A DNA stretch of 45,174 bases, from NCBI GenBank assembly GCA_041747435.1, contig JBGTFE010000024.1, forward strand, positions 1 through 45,174. Direction: 5' to 3'. Of this stretch, positions 8,023 through 15,460 are shown in pieces. Under the pieces are notes generated by a model, which saw only the letters and a list, made by a program, of their open reading frames with translations, ran no database searches and was not told where the DNA came from. The DNA comes from JBGTFE01 sp041747435 (GTDB lineage: Bacteria; Acidobacteriota; Blastocatellia; Pyrinomonadales; Pyrinomonadaceae). The first letter of the stretch is position 1; every line of letters starts with the position of its first letter. The position numbers and the translations under genes are program-made.

Positions 8023-8637
8023 ATGACGATCAAAGATTTCGGAGCGCGAGTGGAAAGTGTTTGGCAAGGCTTGCGACCGATGACACAAAAAATGATAGTC
8101 CGCGCACTCGAAGAAAGCTCGGGAAAAGCGCCGACCGCGCCTCAGCAAAAATTTTCTTACGATGCCCACGCAGATTGGGAACTCAGCCGTTTGCTTGCCG
8201 CTTTGGACGAGCAAACAAAAAGCGAAGAAGTAAAAAAAGATGCTGAAAAGCTCCGCGAAATAAGGCAGCTGGCGGAAACCTGCGCGTTGGTTTTGCAGGC
8301 AAAAACCGAATCTGCGGAAGTTTTTATACAACTCGCCGCGCGCGCATTTCTGCGAAACGATTATAAGAAGATCGACCGTTTGGCGGACATTCTAAATGAG
8401 CGTTTTTCGGTCGGCGAGATCGCCGAGATCGTGCGCCAAACTGAACTGGCGCAAGTCCGCGCGATAGCTTTTGAAACTTTGGCGTTGCTGCCGGTTCCGG
8501 CTATCACACCGCTGCTTGACGACTCGCTCTATTTTGATATCGCCCGCAACGCGCTTGAACAGAAAGCATTTGAATTTGAAGACGAACAGGCGCGCGATGT
8601 TTTGGAGCAGATCGAGTTTGAAGAGCAAAACGGCTAG
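8023..8637 (+). CDS. Hypothetical helical protein
   Basis: About 204 residues from ATG at 8023; a TTG at 8002 is a weaker alternative. It lies 42 bp after the preceding hypothetical gene, so all three plus-strand genes from 6905 could be one operon. The protein is almost entirely helical and charged, with repeated patterns such as LAALDEQTKSEEVKKDAEKL, QLAARAFLRNDYKKIDRLADIL and RAIAFETLALLP, which may be HEAT- or TPR-like scaffolding helices. It ends with an acidic helix. No signal peptide or enzyme motif. I do not recognise the family. Confidence 0.65.
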   Translation: MTIKDFGARVESVWQGLRPMTQKMIVRALEESSGKAPTAPQQKFSYDAHADWELSRLLAALDEQTKSEEVKKDAEKLREIRQLAETCALVLQAKTESAEVFIQLAARAFLRNDYKKIDRLADILNERFSVGEIAEIVRQTELAQVRAIAFETLALLPVPAITPLLDDSLYFDIARNALEQKAFEFEDEQARDVLEQIEFEEQNG

Positions 8638-8639
8638 TT

Positions 8640-8702
8640 TAGTGAAAGACGAAAAGTGAATAGTGAAAAGTTTAAGAATGTTTCTTATTTTCGCTTTTTA
8701 CT
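8640..8702. terminator. Imperfect A+T-rich palindrome between convergent genes
   Basis: The words GTGAATAGTGAAAAG and CTTATTTTCGCTTTTTAC form an imperfect stem around AATG, between the convergent ends of the 8023 gene and glyA. Runs of T follow the stem on both strands, so it could end transcription in both directions. It resembles the repeat at 2096-2165. Confidence 0.45.
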
Positions 8703-8705
8703 AAT

Positions 8706-10001
8706 TTATTCCGCCGATATTGCCGACGATTTTGTCTTCAAACGGTGCGCGTAAAGCGGAAACTTTCCAGTCAACTCCGCAACATCCTTCTTAACTTTCG
8801 ACAAAACTTCTTCTGATTCGGGTTCGCGCACGACTGCTGCGATCATTTGCGCAATTTTCCGCATTTCGGCTTCGCGCATTCCGCGCGTCGTCAGCGCCGG
8901 TGTTCCGAGCCGAATTCCCGAAGCGACAAAAGGCGAGTTTGCGTCAAACGGGATCGTGTTTTTATTCACCGTGATATGCGCCGCGTCGAGCGCTTTTTCC
9001 GCGACCTTTCCGGTGATGCCTTTTCCGTCCATAAAAACGTCAACCAAAATCAAATGATTGTCGGTTCCGCCGGAAACCAGTCGTAAACCTTGATTCGTTA
9101 ATTCGTCGGCGAGCGCTTTTGCGTTGTCTATGATCTGCTGTTGGTAAGCTTTGAAATCGTCGCGCAGCGCTTCACCAAACGCGACGGCTTTCGCCGCGAT
9201 GATATGAACGAGCGGTCCGCCCTGAACGCCGGGAAACACCGATTTATTTATGTCTTTCGCAAATTCTTCGCGGCATAAAATCAGTCCGCCGCGCGGACCT
9301 CGAAGCGTTTTGTGAGTCGTTGTCGTGACGTATTCGCAATGCGGAACGGGCGAATTATGTAAACCGACGGCGACAAGTCCGGCAATGTGCGCGATGTCAG
9401 CCATCACGACCGCTCCGACGCTTCTCGCGATCTCGGCGATTCGCGCAAAATCGATCGTTCGCGGATAAGCCGAAGCGCCGCAAATGATCATTTTCGGGCG
9501 CGTTTCTTCGGCTTTTCTTTGCAGTTCGTCGTAATCGATCTGTTCGGTTTCCCTGTTGACGCCGTAATCCGAAACTTCGTAATTTATTCCCGAAAAATTC
9601 ATCGGATGCCCGTGCGTCAAATGTCCGCCGTGCGAGAGATTCATTCCGAGTATTTTGTCGCCATGTTCGAGCGAAGCGAGAAAAACCGCCATGTTCGCCT
9701 GCGCGCCCGAATGCGGCTGCACGTTTGCGTGTTCGGCGCCGAACATTTCTTTGGCGCGGTCGATCGCCAATTGTTCGACGACGTCCGCAAACTCGCAGCC
9801 GCCGTAATAGCGTTTTCGCGGATAACCTTCGGCGTATTTATTTGTAAAAACCGAGCCCATCGCCTGAAGCACGGCTTCGGACACAAAATTTTCCGAAGCG
9901 ATCAACTCTAAACCGCCCGATTGCCGCCGCACTTCATCGTCGATCGCTTCGCTGATGATCGGATCGGCGTCCGCTAAATTTGCATTAAAAGGATCGTTCA
10001 T
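8706..10001 (-). CDS. glyA: Serine hydroxymethyltransferase
   Basis: A complete 431-residue SHMT that interconverts serine and glycine while loading one-carbon units onto tetrahydrofolate in the cytoplasm. The PLP lysine is Lys231 in TTTTHKTLRGPRGG; GLELIASENF, PHSGAQANMAVF and the NKYAEGYPRKRYYGG substrate motif are intact. The start codon lies inside a 35-bp sequence that is repeated 1306 bp upstream at 11276-11310, and the 21-bp gap to the preceding cassette gene is short. Its original promoter is therefore probably now separated from it by the inserted cassette. Confidence 0.97.
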   Translation of the reverse strand: MNDPFNANLADADPIISEAIDDEVRRQSGGLELIASENFVSEAVLQAMGSVFTNKYAEGYPRKRYYGGCEFADVVEQLAIDRAKEMFGAEHANVQPHSGAQANMAVFLASLEHGDKILGMNLSHGGHLTHGHPMNFSGINYEVSDYGVNRETEQIDYDELQRKAEETRPKMIICGASAYPRTIDFARIAEIARSVGAVVMADIAHIAGLVAVGLHNSPVPHCEYVTTTTHKTLRGPRGGLILCREEFAKDINKSVFPGVQGGPLVHIIAAKAVAFGEALRDDFKAYQQQIIDNAKALADELTNQGLRLVSGGTDNHLILVDVFMDGKGITGKVAEKALDAAHITVNKNTIPFDANSPFVASGIRLGTPALTTRGMREAEMRKIAQMIAAVVREPESEEVLSKVKKDVAELTGKFPLYAHRLKTKSSAISAE

Positions 10002-10004
10002 TTT
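9970..10004. repeat. 35-bp direct repeat, inner copy (glyA 5' end)
   Basis: This copy covers the first eleven or so codons of glyA plus the bases just before the ATG. It matches 11276-11310 with a single A/G difference. Together the two copies bracket the 10023-11181 cassette, as expected for an insertion that duplicated, or carried a copy of, its target. Confidence 0.85.
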
Positions 10005-10022
10005 TTATAAATTATTGACTTT

Positions 10023-10520
10023 CTATTTATTCTCTTCAATAGCTTTCCGCTGTTGGTCTTCTAAAGCTTTTCGTTCGAATTGAGATTTACACCAAGCCTG
10101 TATAGTCATTTTCGCAATTGCCGCAAAAATTATTGCAACAAACGGTAAAATTAATGCGGGAACCACTCCAATCGTTGCAGCAATAGCCGTTGAACTTACT
10201 AGTACTACGGCGCGAGCGGTTTTAGCACCTTCGGAACTTAGTTTTTCACGCCAAGCATCATATGTAGCATCGTTCGTACAAAGCAACAAAAATAATTCAT
10301 TGGTAATTCGGGGAAACATATCTATCGCCCATAAACTCCCGCCTTTTGTAACCAGTCCTTGTCCCGGTTGTATCGCCAAATCTTGTGCGAATAAAAATAA
10401 ATCAACCTCATTTTCAAGAGCTGTTTTAGCCGCCTCTCTACTTGATGCAGGCAAAACCTCAACATAATCTTGGGGCGCAAATGAAGCGACAATTTCTTTA
10501 ATATTATTTTCTTTATCCAT
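10023..10520 (-). CDS. Hypothetical membrane protein of the glyA-linked cassette
   Basis: A 165-residue protein not recognised by family. The first 100 residues look soluble and mixed, with NELFLLLCTNDATYDAWREKL. A strongly hydrophobic stretch at about 103-137 (VVLVSSTAIAATIGVVPALILPFVAIIFAAIA) could cross the membrane once or as a hairpin. The tail (FERKALEDQQRKAIEENK) is a charged helix. It overlaps the protease gene upstream by 8 bp and ends 21 bp before glyA. Base composition is clearly more A+T-rich than glyA. A possible role is membrane anchoring or being a substrate of the linked protease; that is inference from pairing only. Confidence 0.65.
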   Translation of the reverse strand: MDKENNIKEIVASFAPQDYVEVLPASSREAAKTALENEVDLFLFAQDLAIQPGQGLVTKGGSLWAIDMFPRITNELFLLLCTNDATYDAWREKLSSEGAKTARAVVLVSSTAIAATIGVVPALILPFVAIIFAAIAKMTIQAWCKSQFERKALEDQQRKAIEENK

Positions 10521-11181
10521 TGTTCAGTGCCTCAATAATAAGGTTAGGAACCACGTGTGCCGAAGTAGCATAAGTAATATTAGAGTCAGATCCCAAAGGC
10601 ATGTTACCTACAGACGCGCCGCTCGGCGGAGCAAGACATCCTCTAACAATTCCGCAAACTTTTCCATCGCTCCTACGCATGACAGGTGAACCAGAACTCC
10701 CTATATAAGTTTGGGCAGAAAGAATTAGCTCCCGTCGAGAGGCTACTCCCATTTGCCTCATTCCTAGTGCTGATACGTGACATATTTGAACTGTTTCCAA
10801 AATAGATCCCATTGGAGCAAACGGATAGCCCGCAACCAAAACCTCTTCGCCAATCTTAATTTCATCTGCAAATTGAATAAAATTTGGAAATACAGGAACA
10901 ATCAAATCAGGAAATCTAGGGAGCAGCAGTATGGCTAAATCTAGAAACGGCTCCGCCAATCCCAAATTAAGTTTAAACGTCGGAGCTTGAATTAATGGAT
11001 AGGGTTGAGGTCTAGAAACATCACCAAAGTGCGCCGGAACAGCTATATTGATATCATTTCCACTCCCAATCTGATGAAGCGAGGTGATTAGAGCTATATT
11101 TTTATCATCTCCGCCTGCAATGAAGCATGTGCCTGCAAGTTGGTTACTTATAACTAAAGGTAGTGAAATTGCCATAATCAT
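10513..11181 (-). CDS. Trypsin-like serine peptidase of the glyA-linked cassette
   Basis: A 222-residue trypsin-fold protein without a signal peptide, so probably cytoplasmic. The triad can be placed as His36 in ALITSLHQI, Asp81 in LDLAILLL and Ser163 in GSSGSPV; GTCFIAG at 17-23 is the usual first strand. No PDZ domain is present, unlike HtrA proteins. It overlaps the membrane-protein gene by 8 bp. ATG at 11181 follows an in-frame stop, so no longer start exists; ATG at 11175 is possible. A compact cytoplasmic trypsin beside a small partner resembles protease effectors in conflict systems, but that link is inference. It is A+T-rich and between direct repeats. Confidence 0.75.
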   Translation of the reverse strand: MIMAISLPLVISNQLAGTCFIAGGDDKNIALITSLHQIGSGNDINIAVPAHFGDVSRPQPYPLIQAPTFKLNLGLAEPFLDLAILLLPRFPDLIVPVFPNFIQFADEIKIGEEVLVAGYPFAPMGSILETVQICHVSALGMRQMGVASRRELILSAQTYIGSSGSPVMRRSDGKVCGIVRGCLAPPSGASVGNMPLGSDSNITYATSAHVVPNLIIEALNNG

Positions 11182-11202
11182 TTTTGATTTCGTCTAAATG
11201 CT

Positions 11203-11307
11203 TCAACATCGGTCGTTTTCGTTTTCTAATTCCACAATTTTTACCAACTTTTTCGCCATGCCATCCGCTTCAACTTCCGCTAGATTTGCATTAAAAGGAT
11301 CGTTCAT
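11203..11307 (-). CDS. Possible 34-codon chimeric ORF starting with glyA codons
   Basis: From ATG at 11307 the frame reads MNDPFNANLA, identical to the first ten residues of GlyA, then continues for 24 more residues (EVEADGMAKKLVKIVELENE, then four more) to TGA at 11203. It ends 21 bp before the protease start. It looks like the original glyA start, fused to cassette DNA when the cassette inserted. Whether it is translated is unknown; the tail has plausible amphipathic-helix character. It may simply be a remnant that carries the old glyA ribosome site. Confidence 0.4.
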   Translation of the reverse strand: MNDPFNANLAEVEADGMAKKLVKIVELENENDRC

Positions 11308-11310
11308 TTT
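11276..11310. repeat. 35-bp direct repeat, outer copy
   Basis: The same sequence as 9970-10004 with one mismatch, in the same orientation, 1306 bp away. It contains a duplicate glyA start codon at 11305-11307. Its far side (11311-11374) is probably the original glyA upstream region, since homology stops shortly before that point. Confidence 0.85.
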
Positions 11311-11374
11311 ATTTTCTTTTTGATATTTATTCTGCTTGAATTGTAACCTTTCTCAAACTCCTATTCAACGTTTC

Positions 11375-13294
11375 TTACGGCGCGGCGATTTCCTTTTTTT
11401 GCAAAACCCGAACCGCATTTTTCCCCCAAACTTCTTTGTATTCAACATCTTCAATCGTCATTTCGGTCCGTGTCGAGATGACAAATTCGGGCAACGGGCG
11501 CGTTCCGGCAAGCTTTGCCGAAATATTCGGAACGCCGACGTGATAAATCGCCGGTTTCTGGCGAAAATCCTCTTTGAGCAAAAACCAAAGCGGATATTCA
11601 AAATCATTGTTCTCGATATACAGCCCGATGCTGTCGGGCAGGTTCGGCTGGCGGCGGATAAAATCGACGGCTTCGGTGTAAAGCGGTTCAATACTGGGAA
11701 GATTTACAAAGAATTTTTTTCGCCGCGTTTCTTCCGTCAGAACAAATTTGCCTTCGTTAGAAAATACACTGCGCGGGACGCCGAAAAACAACGCAGGCGA
11801 AGCCACGATAAAACAAAAAAACGCAATCACAGATCGCATTCGCGACGTGTGTCGCGCGATGACGATCGCCGGCAGAATCGCTCCGACCAGAAAAAGCGGC
11901 GTCTGCAAACGGCTTGCCCAACTTTGCCACTTCAACACAGCCGAAAATAGAACGAAACCTGTAAGAACCGAAAATGCCAAAATGAGCACGTATTTTCTGT
12001 TATCGCCCGGAAACAAAAAAACGAGCAGCAAGGCGACCGTTATGAACAAAATATGCGCGAAATTTCCGGCACTGACTTCGTGCGTCGAATACGAAAAGGT
12101 AAATGGATTCTCAGCAAGTGTCGAATCGGGGTTTTTTAGTTCGTCTCCGAAAACGCTTGTCAAAACATTCTCGAGCGTATCTTTCCACGCGTCTGATGGG
12201 ATGCCGAGATGGATCGCATAATTTCGCGCCAGATTGGAAAAAACCATTCTAACCGTAACATTTTGATTGGTCATTTTTTCTTCGCCGGTCGAAAACGCGG
12301 AGCCGAACAATTGATAATTCCGCGCATAATGCGGTGAGCTAAAAGCCGCAGCGATTAGCAAAACGATCGCAATTTGTTTTGCAAAACGCAGCCTCGCGTC
12401 GAGTTTTTTAAGTGTAAAAAAATGAACGGCGACGAATGCCGCGCCAATCGGAAAACAAAAGAAATACGCCGTGCCTTTGGTCAAAACAGCTAAGCCCAGC
12501 GCAATTCCCGTCCAGGCAAAATTCGTCCACGAATTTGATTTGACAGCGCGGAGAAAAAAGTAAAAAAAAGCCAGGATGAAAAGTGAAACAACCAGATCAT
12601 TTTGCGTGCTCGAGCTTTGCACGACGGCAGTCGGAAGCGTCACGGCAATTACCGCGGCAAAAGCTTGTGTTCGTATGCCGTACCCAAGTTCCAGCACGAT
12701 CAGCGAAACGACCACGCCGCAGGCGACCAACGCAAACCATTCGATAAAATTTGCGAAAAAATCGCCGCCGCCGAGCAGGTGGAAATGTAAGATCGCATAT
12801 TCGGCTAAAGGCGGTTGATAAAGCTGACGCAGGATAGCCGTCGGGTAAAATCCGACATTTCCGGCTTGAATCCAATTAGCGATTCGCGCCAGATGGTAAG
12901 TCATTGAATCGTAAGTGTGCGGCGGTGAAACGGCTGAAATGACAAAAGTTACGAGAAAAACAGAACTCGCCAAAATTAAATATGTCTTTGGCACGCATTT
13001 AAGTTTTTGAGCGAATTCATCCCAAAACTCTCGCGCGCCGCTTTTGGTGTTTTTTTTTAGATAACCGAACAAAACGAGACTCGCGCCGCCCCACAGCAAA
13101 ATCAAGCTATACAAGTTGATCAAGGAAAAAAGCGAGAGTGTTTCCGTGCTGACGGCGATAATTGCAAAAGTGAGCAGTGCGGCTTCCAAAAACGTCCGGC
13201 GCAAACCTTTCTGACGATTGCGATTGAACAAAATCAGCCATAGCAAAAAATAAAAAGTCGGAACCAGGGCGATGAACATATAAGGAAAGTTCAT
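11375..13294 (-). CDS. GT39/PMT-like integral membrane glycosyltransferase
   Basis: A 639-residue protein with about a dozen hydrophobic helices. After the early helices comes PPHTYDSMTYHLARIANWIQ (about 123-142); an Asp in this first large loop is the hallmark of GT-C enzymes such as PMT and ArnT. The C-terminal third, after the last helix at about 485-505, is soluble and outside, as in that family. Such enzymes transfer a sugar from a polyprenyl-phosphate donor to protein, lipid A or a glycan on the outer face of the inner membrane. The acceptor is unknown. The rpiB gene lies 64 bp upstream on the same strand. Confidence 0.8.
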   Translation of the reverse strand: MNFPYMFIALVPTFYFLLWLILFNRNRQKGLRRTFLEAALLTFAIIAVSTETLSLFSLINLYSLILLWGGASLVLFGYLKKNTKSGAREFWDEFAQKLKCVPKTYLILASSVFLVTFVISAVSPPHTYDSMTYHLARIANWIQAGNVGFYPTAILRQLYQPPLAEYAILHFHLLGGGDFFANFIEWFALVACGVVVSLIVLELGYGIRTQAFAAVIAVTLPTAVVQSSSTQNDLVVSLFILAFFYFFLRAVKSNSWTNFAWTGIALGLAVLTKGTAYFFCFPIGAAFVAVHFFTLKKLDARLRFAKQIAIVLLIAAAFSSPHYARNYQLFGSAFSTGEEKMTNQNVTVRMVFSNLARNYAIHLGIPSDAWKDTLENVLTSVFGDELKNPDSTLAENPFTFSYSTHEVSAGNFAHILFITVALLLVFLFPGDNRKYVLILAFSVLTGFVLFSAVLKWQSWASRLQTPLFLVGAILPAIVIARHTSRMRSVIAFFCFIVASPALFFGVPRSVFSNEGKFVLTEETRRKKFFVNLPSIEPLYTEAVDFIRRQPNLPDSIGLYIENNDFEYPLWFLLKEDFRQKPAIYHVGVPNISAKLAGTRPLPEFVISTRTEMTIEDVEYKEVWGKNAVRVLQKKEIAAP

Positions 13295-13358
13295 TATGCC
13301 AGTTTTTTATGGTCGGTCAATCGTGGGAAGCGCAAAACGTAGCAAAAGCTATTGCTGA

Positions 13359-13802
13359 TTAGGATTGTTTCTCAAGCTGGGAAATTTGCTCGACTCTACT
13401 TGCATGTCGTCCGCCTTCGAACTTTGCGGCGAACCACGCTTTGACGATCTTCGGGATCTCTTCTTCGGGCACGACGCGTGCGCCAATGCTTAAAATGTTT
13501 GCGTCGTTGTGTTCGCGCGCCAAGCGAGCCGTCAGCTCGTTCCAAGCCTGCGCCGCGCGGACGCCGTGAATTTTATTTGCTGCGATGGCGATGCCAATTC
13601 CCGAACCGCAAACGAGAATTCCCTGCTCCGCTTCGCCGCTCGCGACGGCTTCGCCGACCTTTCGCGCGTAATCGGGATAGTCGACCGAATCGCACGAATA
13701 CGTTCCAAAATCTTCGTATTCGACGCCGAGATCGTCGAGCGTTTTCTTTAATTTTTCTTTTTCTTCAAATCCGGCGTGATCTGCTCCGATCGCAATTTTC
13801 AT
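13359..13802 (-). CDS. rpiB: Ribose-5-phosphate isomerase B
   Basis: A 147-residue RpiB/LacAB-family isomerase that interconverts ribose 5-phosphate and ribulose 5-phosphate. It opens with KIAIGADHAGFEEK, has DYPDYA with the conserved substrate residues, and the catalytic Cys in CGSGIGIAIAANK (about 65). VRAAQAWNELTARLAREHNDANIL and the RHASRVEQI tail are also characteristic. The length is typical. The similar family member galactose-6-phosphate isomerase is unlikely outside lactose operons. Confidence 0.95.
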   Translation of the reverse strand: MKIAIGADHAGFEEKEKLKKTLDDLGVEYEDFGTYSCDSVDYPDYARKVGEAVASGEAEQGILVCGSGIGIAIAANKIHGVRAAQAWNELTARLAREHNDANILSIGARVVPEEEIPKIVKAWFAAKFEGGRHASRVEQISQLEKQS

Positions 13803-13858
13803 TTGATTTTTACCCTCGATTTACAAATTTTAATCTTTTCGGTTGAAAGATTAAAGTC

Positions 13859-13950
13859 GGGAGCGCGGACAAGCCTCGTCCGCAAACGTCGCGCGAGCGG
13901 TGTAACTCTTTTGAACGCTGAAGCGTTCATTGCGGACGAGGGCGTCCGCG
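13859..13950. repeat. Multi-hairpin intergenic element, copy A
   Basis: Three hairpins follow each other: 13865-13883 (GCGGAC/GTCCGC arms), 13913-13928 (GAACGC/GCGTTC) and 13932-13949 (GCGGAC/GTCCGC). The scaffold (GGGAGCGC, then CGTCGC, TTTTGAACGC, GCGTTCATTGC) is shared with 42000-42100, where the GGAC/GTCC stem is replaced by CGGC/GCCG. It fills the divergent gap between rpiB and the trypsin-TPR gene. Confidence 0.75.
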
Positions 13951-13969
13951 TTCCGTTTTTACTTCAAGT

Positions 13970-13998
13970 TTGTTTGATTTCAAGAAAGCCTCTATAAT
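13970..13998 (+). promoter_or_regulatory. Candidate sigma70-like promoter for the trypsin-TPR gene
   Basis: TTGTTT at 13970-13975 and a perfect TATAAT at 13993-13998, 17 bp apart. Transcription would begin near 14005, leaving a short leader before ATG at 14019. Confidence 0.5.
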
Positions 13999-14018
13999 TC
14001 GAGTGAAAAGTGCGCGCG

Positions 14019-15455
14019 ATGAAATCTCATTTTTTCAAAATTTTACTTTTCGTGATCGTCATTTCCGGCGGCTCATTTTCCGCGCATGCGCAGGACTTTT
14101 TACCCGAATTGGTGAGACGAATAAAGCCTTCCGCAGTTGCGATCGAAACATTTGACGCGCGAGGCGCGACGCTCGCTCGTGGCAGCGGTTTTTTTGTTTC
14201 AAGCGACAAGATCATCACCAATCGGCACGTTATCGAAAAATCTACGCGCGTAGAAATTCATCTCATAAACGGCAATAAATACACGGCAAAAGGCGTTTTA
14301 GCGATCGACGGCGAAGGCGATCTTGCGCTTTTGCAGGTCGATATTCCGAAGGAATTTGCCATTCCGCTGACGCTGGCAAGAAATGCTCCGCTTCAAGGTG
14401 AATCGATCGTCGTAATCGGAAATCCGTTCGGGCTGGAAGGCTCGGTTTCAAACGGAATTGTTTCCGCCGTTCGCGAAATTCCGGGTTACGGCAAAATTAT
14501 TCAAATTACGGCGCCGATCTCGCCGGGATCGAGCGGTTCACCGGTCGTAAATATGCTCGGACAAGTCGTCGGAGTTGCGACTTTACAGGCGGTCGAAGGT
14601 CAAAGTTTGAATTTTGCGGTGCCGTCTGAGAGAGTTTCGCAGTTAAAGGTCAATGACATTCAAAGTTTTGCTTCGCTTGCGGCTGAAACGCAGAAAAATA
14701 AACGCAGCGCGGCGCAAAGCTTGTACGCGCAAGGTTTGGGAATGTTGTCGCGCGACGATTTTGTGCGTGCCCTCGTTTTTTTTGAAAGAGCGGTCGATAT
14801 CGATGCGAACTACGCCGAAGCCTGGTATCAAGCGGGTTTTTGTTACGGAATGCTCGGACGCCACGCCGAAGCGCTGAAGGCTTCGCGGCAGGCTTCGAAA
14901 CTGCGTCCGGATTGGATTGAAACTTTTATAAACATCGGCGCGTCGAGCTTTGCGCTCGGGCAATTTAAAGACGCGCTCGAGGCGTATAAACAAGCCGCAA
15001 AACTCGATTCAGACAACGCGGATGTAATTTTCGCGCTTGGACTGACTTACAACAAACTAAACCGAACGGACGAAGAAATCCTCTCGTATAAACGCGCGCT
15101 CGCCGTCAAACCGGATTTTCCGGGCGCGCTCGAACAGCTTGGGCTCGCCTTTTTCAAACAAAGAAAATACGCCGAATCGCTCGCCGCTTTTGACCAGCTC
15201 AGGATTTATAAGCAAGACGCAAAAACCTACAATTACTTAGGCGAAAGTTTTTTTGAGATTGGAAAAACAGAGGAAAGTCTCGACGCATTCAGCAACGCCG
15301 TCAATTATAATCCGAATTTCGATCGGGCGCGATATAATCTCGCGCGCGCTTATTTAAAGCTCGGCGATCGAGATTCGGCGAACATTCACTACGAGATCTT
15401 GAGAAGCGCGAAGTCGGAATGGGCTGATAGATTATACGTGTTAATAAATCCTTAA
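14019..15455 (+). CDS. Secreted trypsin-like protease with C-terminal TPR repeats
   Basis: About 478 residues. The signal peptide (FFKILLFVIVISGGSFSAHA) is cleaved near residue 24. The trypsin-fold domain (about 30-215) has His70 in TNRHVI, Asp101 in GDLALL and Ser172 in GSSGSPV. In place of PDZ domains, about seven tetratricopeptide repeats follow (about 230-478), recognisable by recurrent A..W...G......A...Y..A patterns such as YAEAWYQAGFCYGMLGRHAEAL and ADVIFALGLTYNKLNR. TPRs would give a docking surface. ATG at 14019 is preferred over GTG at 14010 because of the promoter position. The combination is uncommon among HtrA relatives but not unique in environmental bacteria as far as I recall. 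Confidence 0.88.
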   Translation: MKSHFFKILLFVIVISGGSFSAHAQDFLPELVRRIKPSAVAIETFDARGATLARGSGFFVSSDKIITNRHVIEKSTRVEIHLINGNKYTAKGVLAIDGEGDLALLQVDIPKEFAIPLTLARNAPLQGESIVVIGNPFGLEGSVSNGIVSAVREIPGYGKIIQITAPISPGSSGSPVVNMLGQVVGVATLQAVEGQSLNFAVPSERVSQLKVNDIQSFASLAAETQKNKRSAAQSLYAQGLGMLSRDDFVRALVFFERAVDIDANYAEAWYQAGFCYGMLGRHAEALKASRQASKLRPDWIETFINIGASSFALGQFKDALEAYKQAAKLDSDNADVIFALGLTYNKLNRTDEEILSYKRALAVKPDFPGALEQLGLAFFKQRKYAESLAAFDQLRIYKQDAKTYNYLGESFFEIGKTEESLDAFSNAVNYNPNFDRARYNLARAYLKLGDRDSANIHYEILRSAKSEWADRLYVLINP

Positions 15456-15460
15456 TTAAC

